From the NCBI GenBank assembly GCA_021372515.1, contig JAJFUG010000045.1, positions 18,401-82,400 on the forward strand: 64,000 bases of DNA. Direction: 5' to 3'. The first letter of the stretch is position 1. Each line of letters begins with the position of its first letter. Below the pieces are notes generated by a model, which made no database searches, was not told where the DNA came from, and worked only from the letters and a program-made list of their open reading frames with translations. The position numbers and the translations under genes are program-made. Of the stretch, positions 1 to 5,750 are shown piece by piece. Source of the DNA: a bacterium. Lineage in GTDB: Bacteria; Gemmatimonadota; Glassbacteria; GWA2-58-10.

Positions 1-2
1 AC

Positions 3-146
3 AGACCCTACAAGCCGGCCATGCCGCCTGAGAAAGCCCTCAGCATCCTGAGCTGGGAGGTCGGTGAGGGCAAGATCGACCCGGACCTGTTCAAGGTATT
101 CAGTGAGGGCCGGGTCTGGGAGCTGACCAGCAACCATCAGGCCTGA
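3..146 (+). CDS. C-terminal end of an HD-GYP-type protein (partial)
   Basis: The open frame enters from the left edge and ends at TGA 144-146, leaving 47 residues. It begins RPYKPAMPPEKALSIL and continues with a segment reading GKIDPDLFKVF. This matches the usual end of HD-GYP c-di-GMP phosphodiesterase domains, where 'RPY..AL..EEAL..L....G..FDP.L...F' follows the GYP motif. The catalytic HD and GYP residues would lie outside the window, so activity cannot be judged. Part of a larger response regulator is likely, as in the complete HD-GYP gene at 47315-48883, but this is inferred from 47 residues only. Confidence 0.6.
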   Translation, partial: RPYKPAMPPEKALSILSWEVGEGKIDPDLFKVFSEGRVWELTSNHQA

Positions 147-186
147 CCGGCTTACCCTCCCCGATTACAATCCTGACAACCGCGGC

Positions 187-480
187 TTATTTCCGGAAAA
201 GGTCATCCAGCTTTTTGCGCGCCTGCCCCGGGTTTGGCCCGACCTGTCCGGCCGGACCGCCGCCGCCGCCCTCGCGCGGGCGGAACCAGTCGCAGAAATT
301 GGCTTTGGCCCGGTCGGGGACCCATTCGGACTGCGGCTCGCGGCACTCGTTGTGCGCGTTGCGGTCGTGCAGCGCGCAGTTGAGGCAGGCGTGCAGGGGC
401 CGCCCGCAACCCGGGCACATATCGCCCCGGAACACCTTGTCCGCCACCTGGACATCCCGCCCGCAGCCATGACAGATCAT
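187..480 (-). CDS. small zinc-ribbon protein, function unknown
   Basis: A 97-residue protein. The ATG at 480 is chosen because a strong GGAGG lies five bases upstream; a longer frame to 627 has no ribosome binding site. The first 50 residues carry CHGCGRD and CPGCGRP knuckles (about residues 3-9 and 24-30), then CLNC and a further Cys in NECREP, suggesting one or two zinc sites. The tail is Gly/Pro-rich and ends KKLDDLFRK. Proteins of this type often bind nucleic acid or partner proteins, but I do not recognise a characterised family. It ends 40 bp from the convergent HD-GYP-type gene, and a repeat element (611-664) lies upstream. Confidence 0.7.
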   Translation of the reverse strand: MICHGCGRDVQVADKVFRGDMCPGCGRPLHACLNCALHDRNAHNECREPQSEWVPDRAKANFCDWFRPREGGGGGPAGQVGPNPGQARKKLDDLFRK

Positions 481-610
481 TCCCGCCTCCTTTATGGCGC
501 TTGCCGTGTCGACAGCATATCTCTTGACAAAGAAACCTCGAACCGTGCGGGGCATGGCGCGGCGTGCCCTTGCGCCGATCCGATGGTTTGAAGCGCCGGT
601 GTGCTTTTCA

Positions 611-664
611 TGTAGGGTCGCACCCATGTGTGCGACCGGGCGGACACATGGGTCCGCCCCTACA
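611..664 (+). repeat. 54-bp double-hairpin repeat, copy 1
   Basis: A 54-bp element bounded by TGTAGGG and CCCCTACA. It holds two adjacent inverted repeats: GGTCGCAC...GTGCGACC, then GGCGGAC...GTCCGCC. Near-identical copies lie at 35002-35055 (same orientation) and 62716-62769 (opposite orientation). This copy begins 47 bp past the stop codon of the minus-strand deacetylase gene. The other two copies have an equivalent position, so a role in mRNA 3' ends (termination, stability) or REP/MITE-like spread is plausible. No T-run follows, so it is not a classical intrinsic terminator. Confidence 0.8.
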
Positions 665-710
665 TCTGCCGGCTGAACGTATTAGCCGATACGTGTCAAT
701 CAGATAAAGC

Positions 711-1433
711 TCAGATCGATTTCACACCCATGCTAACAATATCATCCACCCGCACAGTCTCGCGGGTGAGGAAAGGCTCGCCGTAGAGCGCGCGTATCTG
801 CGAGCCGTAGTGCAGGGCGTGGGTCCGCAGAAGCTCGAACAGCGGCTGGCCGTTGGGGAACAGCTCCCCCGCCTCGACCCGTCCCTCGAACTGGCTGGCG
901 AAACATTGCACAGCCTGGAGCTTGCGCTCGAACTGGGCGCTGATGTCCACCACGAAAGTCGGCTTGCCGCCGTGCTCGATGAAGCTCAAGGGGTGGAGGA
1001 TCTTTTCCGGCCGGACCGGCTCGCCCTCGCCGGGGACATTTTTCAGCCCGGCCAGGAAAGCCGCGGCCCGGCCGAGGCTGGCGGCGGTCTCGTGGTCGGG
1101 GTGACGGCTGCGCCAGTGGGGCAGGATCAGCACCCGCGGCCCCAGGCGTCTGATTGCGCGGGCCAGGACAAGGCGCGAGTCCTGGTCATCCTGAAGAGCG
1201 GCATCCGGCAGGCCAAGATTCTCCCGCACCGCCAGCCCCATCACCTCCGAGGCCGCCTCGGCCTCGCGGCGGCGCAGAGCGGAATCCCCACGGGTCCCGG
1301 TCTCCCCTCCGGTCAGATCGAGCACTCCCACCCGGTAGCCGGCATCCGCCATGCGGATCAGGGTCCCGCCGCAGGTCAGCTCGGCGTCATCCGGGTGGGC
1401 CACCACGGCCAGAACATCGAGAGATTTGGTCAC
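711..1433 (-). CDS. bshB1: PIG-L family deacetylase, BshB1-type (bacillithiol synthesis)
   Basis: A 240-residue LmbE/PIG-L zinc deacetylase. The metal-binding AHPDDAE motif is at residues 12-18 and the second motif HPDH at 111-114. The stretch TGGETGTRGD, then ENLGLPDA, and a late VVDIS segment followed by FASQF are characteristic of BshB1. BshB1 removes acetate from N-acetylglucosaminyl malate, the second step of bacillithiol synthesis. Related deacetylases act on other GlcNAc conjugates, so the substrate is inferred. Start is GTG at 1433 with GGAGAG just upstream. The other bacillithiol genes (bshA, bshC) are not in the window. It follows the hydrolase gene at 1523-2368 by 89 bp on the same strand. 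Confidence 0.8.
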   Translation of the reverse strand: MTKSLDVLAVVAHPDDAELTCGGTLIRMADAGYRVGVLDLTGGETGTRGDSALRRREAEAASEVMGLAVRENLGLPDAALQDDQDSRLVLARAIRRLGPRVLILPHWRSRHPDHETAASLGRAAAFLAGLKNVPGEGEPVRPEKILHPLSFIEHGGKPTFVVDISAQFERKLQAVQCFASQFEGRVEAGELFPNGQPLFELLRTHALHYGSQIRALYGEPFLTRETVRVDDIVSMGVKSI

Positions 1434-1522
1434 CCGGCTCTCCTTGACTTAAAGTAGTTTAACATGTCCGGTTCGTAATTCCTGATTCAGATCAACAATA
1501 CACACTGGCTACCGCTACGCAA

Positions 1523-2368
1523 TCACGAGCTTTCGGCCTCCGTCAGCCCCAGCTCGGCGGCCACGATCCGCCAGAACCGCTCCCGGCCGTGTGTTTCCTT
1601 CCAAGGCGCGTGGCCGCAACGGTCAAGCTCGTACCAGCGCAAATCCTTGACCTGCCCGCGGATCGGGCCGATTACCCCCTCGAGCGGAGTCGGGTCGTAG
1701 GCGCCGTGAAGCACCCGGACCGGCCGGGCGATATCCGGCGCTATTTTCACAAAGAAACCCTCCTGCCGCAACTGCGCCCCCTCGGCCCATACGCTGGCGT
1801 ACTGGCCGCTGTCCACCCGGACCAGCTCGTCCGAGTTTTCCGGCGAGTCCTCCACCGAAAAGTTGTCCGCGCGCTCGGCCAGCGCGCCCAGCCGGGCGAG
1901 CAGCCCGTTATGCGCCTCGCCCCGCGACTCCGGCAGAGTCTTGACGATCCGGAGATACTCCTCCCGCTCCACCTGCTCCAGGCGGGCCAGCCGCCGCCGG
2001 GTCATCTGTTCGGCGTAGCGCGCCTCGAACGCCCCGGAGCCGATCAGAAAAATTTTTTCCACCAGCTCCGGGCGGCTGTAGGCCAGCAGCCAGGCCAGCC
2101 AAGCGCCCCAGGAGTGGCCGAACACCACCGCAGGCCAGGCTGCGTGCTCCCGTATCTGGCCGGCCAGTTCCTCGACCTGGCCCCACACGCTCACCGCACT
2201 CTGCAGCGGCTCGACTGTCCCCAGCCAGCGGGCCAGCCCGGCGGCCAGCGTTGAAGCGCTACCCGGCGCCCCCGGCCCACCGTGCACCGCCACAGCCCGG
2301 TACGGCGGCGTTCCGTGAAACCGGCAACCGCTCACACCCTCACCCTCGCTCCAAGTAATATCATCCAA
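1523..2368 (-). CDS. alpha/beta hydrolase, proline iminopeptidase-like
   Basis: A 281-residue cytoplasmic alpha/beta hydrolase. The oxyanion-hole motif HGGPG is at residues 29-33, the nucleophile elbow GHSWG at 84-88 (Ser86), an Asp-containing loop HGAYDPTP follows, and the catalytic His lies in CGHAPWKE near the end. HGGPG together with GHSWG is typical of the S33 proline iminopeptidase/epoxide hydrolase group; the real substrate is unknown. The longest reading starts at TTG 2368 without a convincing ribosome binding site, so the start is uncertain; a GTG at 2335 is possible. It may be co-transcribed with the deacetylase gene downstream. Confidence 0.75.
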   Translation of the reverse strand: MDDITWSEGEGVSGCRFHGTPPYRAVAVHGGPGAPGSASTLAAGLARWLGTVEPLQSAVSVWGQVEELAGQIREHAAWPAVVFGHSWGAWLAWLLAYSRPELVEKIFLIGSGAFEARYAEQMTRRRLARLEQVEREEYLRIVKTLPESRGEAHNGLLARLGALAERADNFSVEDSPENSDELVRVDSGQYASVWAEGAQLRQEGFFVKIAPDIARPVRVLHGAYDPTPLEGVIGPIRGQVKDLRWYELDRCGHAPWKETHGRERFWRIVAAELGLTEAESS

Positions 2369-2507
2369 ATGAGATACATCTTTTCATTTTCGTCCCGGCG
2401 TAGCGGCACACTCCGGCCGCGCCCCCTTATTCTACTGCCGGTACGCCTCCATTGCAAGAATTGAGGCAGCTCCGAGGCTTACTGAACATTATTTTGTAAG
2501 GGTTTTC

Positions 2508-2536
2508 TTGACAACCGGCAAAGCCCGGAGTACAAT
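2508..2536 (+). promoter_or_regulatory. sigma-70-type promoter of the ECF sigma gene
   Basis: TTGACA (2508-2513) and TACAAT (2531-2536) are 17 bp apart, close to the housekeeping consensus. The predicted start of transcription is near 2543, giving a leader of about 87 nt before the sigma factor ATG at 2630. A housekeeping-type promoter, rather than an autoregulatory ECF motif, suggests constitutive expression with control at the protein level. Inferred from sequence only. Confidence 0.65.
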
Positions 2537-2629
2537 TATACTGTACCTTGATGTCCAGATTAACAAGGGCATTTGCAAGTAACACACTCGCATAATTTCC
2601 GTTAAAACTCTGGTGCAGAGAGTGCCGAA

Positions 2630-3247
2630 ATGGCAACGCAGCGTTCTTTCCCGGAAATATCGGACGAGGAGCTGATGCTGGAGCTCCAGCAGGGCCGGGA
2701 AGAGGCTTTCAACGAGATATTGGGCCGTTACAAGGACTACTCGGTCCGATTTTGTTACCGGTTCGTCCGGGACTACGAGCTGGCGGAGGACATCTCGCAG
2801 GAGGGGTTCATCCGCCTCTACAAGTACCGTCACAAGTACCAGATCACGGCCAAGTTCATCACCCTGCTGTCTAAAATCCTGATGAACCTGTGCCTGGACG
2901 AGTTCCGCAAGCGCAAGGCCTATACCACGGTCGAGATAGACGCCATGCCCGAGGGCGGCATGGACCGGATGAGCAGGCACGACCTGCTGAGCGACGAGAG
3001 CAGCCCGGACCCGGAGCAGGAGTATTACAGCAAGGAACTGGGGCAGAAAATCCGCCAGCAGCTCGGCGGCCTCTCCCCGCGCTATCGCACTGTGCTGATC
3101 CTGCGACAGTTCCACGGCTACAGCTACAAGGAAATAGCCGAGATCATGGGTGCCTCGCTCAACGAGGTCAAGATCTGGATCCACCGGGCGCGAAACCAGC
3201 TCAAAGAGCGTCTTTCCACTCATCTGAAATCGGTGCTCCGAGAATGA
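2630..3247 (+). CDS. ECF-family RNA polymerase sigma factor
   Basis: A 205-residue sigma factor of the extracytoplasmic-function type. Region 2 spans about residues 25-95 (YRFVRDYELAEDISQEGFIR, then the -10-binding helix ending LDEFRKRKA). Region 4 spans about 135-200 (LSPRYRTVLILR, then the helix-turn-helix YSYKEIAEIMGASLNEVKIW). Regions 1 and 3 are absent, as expected. An acidic linker of about 35 residues joins the two halves. The stop overlaps the ATG of the next gene (ATGA), so the two are translationally coupled. The neighbour looks like an anti-sigma factor. Nothing in the window shows its regulon. Confidence 0.93.
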   Translation: MATQRSFPEISDEELMLELQQGREEAFNEILGRYKDYSVRFCYRFVRDYELAEDISQEGFIRLYKYRHKYQITAKFITLLSKILMNLCLDEFRKRKAYTTVEIDAMPEGGMDRMSRHDLLSDESSPDPEQEYYSKELGQKIRQQLGGLSPRYRTVLILRQFHGYSYKEIAEIMGASLNEVKIWIHRARNQLKERLSTHLKSVLRE

Positions 3248-3537
3248 ACAGACCGGCCGATAACTCCGAGCGCTTGAGCGCCTACCTCGACGGTGAGCTG
3301 CCGGAGGAGGAATCGGCCGGACTTAGAGCGACACTCCTGGAAAACGAAAGTTGGAGAAAGCAACTTGACGAATTGTGCGAGGTGAACCGCCTGCTTGTCC
3401 TCTGGGACCAGCGTGAAATGCAAGGCATCCACGCCTCAGCCGATTTCGAGCGCCGCCTTTTCTGCCGCCTGCGCGGCCTGCTCCGCCCCCTGCCTCCAGC
3501 CGGCAGCGCGCCGGATGACCCGATCATAATGAGCTGA
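3244..3537 (+). CDS. small anti-sigma-like protein
   Basis: A 97-residue protein whose ATG overlaps the sigma factor stop codon by four bases. The N-terminus (SERLSAYLDGELPEEES, then a helix ending NESWRKQLDEL) resembles the anti-sigma domain of RsiW/RseA-like and zf-HC2 proteins. Two features are unusual: there is no HxxxCxxC zinc site (the only Cys are in LCEVN and FCRL), and there is no transmembrane segment. It should therefore be a soluble binder of the upstream sigma factor. Pairing is inferred from coupling and the N-terminal pattern; a different small regulatory role is possible. Confidence 0.65.
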   Translation: MNRPADNSERLSAYLDGELPEEESAGLRATLLENESWRKQLDELCEVNRLLVLWDQREMQGIHASADFERRLFCRLRGLLRPLPPAGSAPDDPIIMS

Positions 3538-3770
3538 CACCGCTCCCCACCTGCATCTCGATCTGTATCATACTTGTTTTATTTCATTTACATCATTTTG
3601 CTATCCGATTGGATAGTAGCCCATTTCCCTGCCCCAGACCCACCCTTTTTTCACGTTTTCCAGGCCGCCACAACCTGATCCGTCACATTAAGCCGACCCG
3701 CTAAAGCGTTCTTTTCCCAAGGCGTAGAAAAATTCTTTAAAAAAAAGTGTTAAATACCCCTTCTTTTATC

Positions 3771-3798
3771 TTGACAAGCTTTCTGAGGCCTTTATATT
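3771..3798 (+). promoter_or_regulatory. sigma-70-type promoter of the dcw operon
   Basis: TTGACA at 3771-3776 and TATATT at 3793-3798, spaced by 16 bp. Transcription would begin near 3805, immediately before the GTG-repeat operator at 3807-3831. This places the operator over the start site, the usual arrangement for MraZ autoregulation. No other equally good promoter was noticed inside the cluster, whose genes are tightly packed up to murB. Confidence 0.75.
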
Positions 3799-3806
3799 GA
3801 ATTCGG

Positions 3807-3831
3807 GTGTCAAATTGTGTCAAAAAGTGGC
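3807..3831 (+). promoter_or_regulatory. probable MraZ operator (three direct repeats)
   Basis: Three direct repeats with an exact 10-bp period, GTGTC (3807), GTGTC (3817) and GTGGC (3827), separated by AAATT and AAAAA. In E. coli MraZ binds TGGG-type boxes with 10-bp periodicity in its own promoter. The same spacing here, directly downstream of the predicted start site and 54 bp before mraZ, supports an autoregulatory operator. The box sequence differs somewhat from the E. coli one. Confidence 0.65.
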
Positions 3832-3884
3832 AGCATATCCCAAAGACGTTCTGCACCACCGCAGTCAATCCCGGGCGAGGCGGC

Positions 3885-4319
3885 ATGAGACACTGGGGAC
3901 GGTCAATCAACTCCCTTGACGCGAAAGGCAGAGTCTCACTGCCCGCGCGGTTCCGCCAGAAGGACACGGACTACTATGTCCTTAACCGCGGCCTGGACGG
4001 CTGCCTTTATCTCTACACTCCCGAGCAGTACGAGCAGACCCTCGAAAAGATCCAGAACCTTCCCGGCAACAAGAAAAATGTCCGGTTCTTCATGCGCGAG
4101 TGGACCAAGTTCGCAACGGATGTCCAGCTCGACACGCAGAACCGGATCCTGATCAGCCGGGAGCTGCTCGACCTGGCCGGCCTGAAGAAAGAGGTCGTGT
4201 TCCAGGGGGCCAACGACCGGGTGGAACTCTGGGACCCGGCCCGGCAGGAGGAGTACACCAGCCGCTTCGAGAAGGAGCAGTCGCTCACTTTCGAGGATAT
4301 CGCCGAGATATTCGACTGA
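3885..4319 (+). CDS. mraZ: transcriptional regulator MraZ
   Basis: A 144-residue DNA-binding regulator of the dcw operon. It contains two SpoVT/AbrB-like halves, with the signature DAKGRVSLPARFR at residues 12-24 and its degenerate repeat DTQNRILISRELL at 83-95. The length is usual for the family (about 140-150). The start is the ATG at 3885, which places the conserved 'N.LD.KGR' segment near the N-terminus; a longer frame from 3807 would run through the operator. MraZ forms ring-shaped oligomers that repress the operon by binding repeats near the promoter, and matching repeats are present at 3807-3831. Confidence 0.95.
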   Translation: MRHWGRSINSLDAKGRVSLPARFRQKDTDYYVLNRGLDGCLYLYTPEQYEQTLEKIQNLPGNKKNVRFFMREWTKFATDVQLDTQNRILISRELLDLAGLKKEVVFQGANDRVELWDPARQEEYTSRFEKEQSLTFEDIAEIFD

Positions 4320-4412
4320 ACGCGGCGGCAGTTCGGCTTTTGCAGTCGGCAAGAACCTTTCCAGGCACGGGCCGCTCACCGGCGGCCGGGGCCGAACCGG
4401 ATTCTGGCGGAA

Positions 4413-5342
4413 ATGGATTATCGCTCCCCATACCACAACCCCGTCCTCGTCGCCGAGGTCCTGGAGCTGCTCGCCCCGCGCAGCGCAGGCCTTTACCTGG
4501 ACTGCACCGCGGGCGGCGGCGGCCACAGCCGGGCCCTGCTCGAGGCCAGCGCCCCGGAGGGTCGTGTCTGCGCCCTGGACCGCGACCCCGAGGCCGTGGA
4601 GGCGGTGCGCGCACGCCTGGCCGCTTTCGCCGGCCGCCTGAGCCTGGCCTGCGCCAATTTCGAGCAGGCCCCCGCGGCGTTCCCGGGCCTGCGGTTCGAC
4701 GGCATCCTGCTGGACCTGGGCGTGAGTTCGCATCAGTTGGACGAGGCCGGGCGCGGCTTCTCCTGCGACAAGGACGGCCCCCTGGACATGCGCATGTCCG
4801 GCCGGGGCGAGTCCGCCGCCGCCCTGGTCAACTCCGCCGACGAGGCTGAGCTGGACCGCCTTTTCGCCCGCTACGGCGAGACCCGTTTCCATCGCAACAT
4901 CGCCCGGGCCGTAGTCCGCGCCCGCGCCGACAGATACATTGACAGCACCGCGATGCTGGCGGACACGGTCCGCCGCGCCGTCCCGGTGCTCCAGGAGCGC
5001 AAGAGCGTGGTCCAGGTGTTCCAGGCCCTCCGGATCGCGGTGAACGACGAGCTGGGGGCCTTAGAACGCGGCCTGCCGGCCCTGTTCGAGACCCTGGCCG
5101 AACGTGGCCGCCTGGCGGTGATCGCCTATCACAGCCTGGAGGACCGCCTGGTCAAGCACTTTTTCCGCGGCCTGGAAAACCCGTGTGTCTGTCCGCCTGG
5201 CCTTCCGGTCTGCGCCTGCGGGCGCAAGAGCCGGGCGCGGGTGCTGACCGCCCATCCGGTCGGCCCTGCCGCGGACGAGCTGGAGGCCAACCCACGCAGC
5301 CGCTCGGCCCGCCTTCGCGCCGCCGAACGTCTGGCCGCCTGA
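4413..5342 (+). CDS. rsmH: 16S rRNA (cytosine(1402)-N(4))-methyltransferase
   Basis: A 309-residue SAM-dependent methyltransferase (MraW/RsmH) that methylates C1402 in the ribosomal P site. The SAM-binding loop LDCTAGGGGHS is at residues 29-39. The family signature DLGVSSHQLD is at 101-110, and AYHSLEDR near residue 240 is diagnostic. A Cys-rich segment (CVCPPGLPVCACG) is typical of many members. It stands second in the dcw operon, its usual place after mraZ, with a 93-bp gap that contains no obvious signal. It ends 15 bp before ftsL. Confidence 0.96.
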   Translation: MDYRSPYHNPVLVAEVLELLAPRSAGLYLDCTAGGGGHSRALLEASAPEGRVCALDRDPEAVEAVRARLAAFAGRLSLACANFEQAPAAFPGLRFDGILLDLGVSSHQLDEAGRGFSCDKDGPLDMRMSGRGESAAALVNSADEAELDRLFARYGETRFHRNIARAVVRARADRYIDSTAMLADTVRRAVPVLQERKSVVQVFQALRIAVNDELGALERGLPALFETLAERGRLAVIAYHSLEDRLVKHFFRGLENPCVCPPGLPVCACGRKSRARVLTAHPVGPAADELEANPRSRSARLRAAERLAA

Positions 5343-5357
5343 ACGGAAGGGCCCGCG

Positions 5358-5729
5358 ATGAACCCGTATGCCGGCGCCTACAGACGGAACCAGGTGGTCA
5401 ACCGGCGCATTCAGCGCCGCACGGCTTTTTCCGGAGCCCTGGTCGCGTTTTTCCTGCTGTTTCTCGCCTCGTGTGTCCTGGTCGGCAAGCGGACCGTGGG
5501 GCAGCAACTGCTGATCGAGGTGCAGAACCTCAAGTCCGAGCACAAGCGCCTGATCACCGAGCAGTCGATCTATATCAGCCGCAAGCAGGAATATCTGTCC
5601 AGGGAGAGGATAATCGCTTTCGCCAGGGAACGGCTCGGGCTGGATTTTCCCGAACCCGGCCAGGTGCGCTGGGTCAGGCTGGAAAGCACCGCAGCAGGAA
5701 CCGGCGCCAAGGATATGGCCCGGCAATAA
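5358..5729 (+). CDS. ftsL: cell division protein FtsL-like
   Basis: A 123-residue bitopic membrane protein: about 23 basic cytoplasmic residues, one transmembrane helix (about 24-42), a predicted coiled coil (about 48-85) and a short C-terminal segment with the FtsL-like ARERLGLDFPEPGQV. FtsL joins FtsB and FtsQ in the divisome and helps activate the FtsWI synthase. Sequence conservation in this family is low, so the call relies on topology, the C-terminal motif and the canonical rsmH-ftsL-ftsI order. A GGAAGG ribosome binding site precedes the ATG. Confidence 0.85.
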   Translation: MNPYAGAYRRNQVVNRRIQRRTAFSGALVAFFLLFLASCVLVGKRTVGQQLLIEVQNLKSEHKRLITEQSIYISRKQEYLSRERIIAFARERLGLDFPEPGQVRWVRLESTAAGTGAKDMARQ

Positions 5730-5750
5730 CTGTTTTCAGAGGTATGTGAT

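Larger units (their letters stand above)
3538..3884. other. intergenic control region in front of the dcw operon
   Basis: This 347-bp non-coding stretch separates the sigma/anti-sigma pair from mraZ. The first 230 bp are pyrimidine-rich and AT-rich toward the right, and I see no gene or clear terminator hairpin there. The last 115 bp carry the promoter (3771-3798) and the MraZ-like repeats (3807-3831). Reading frames running through from further upstream lack a ribosome binding site. Confidence 0.6.

Noticed and set aside
3807..3884. Extended N-terminus for MraZ
   Set aside because: The extension would be encoded by the operator repeats and lacks family conservation; ATG 3885 aligns with known MraZ starts.
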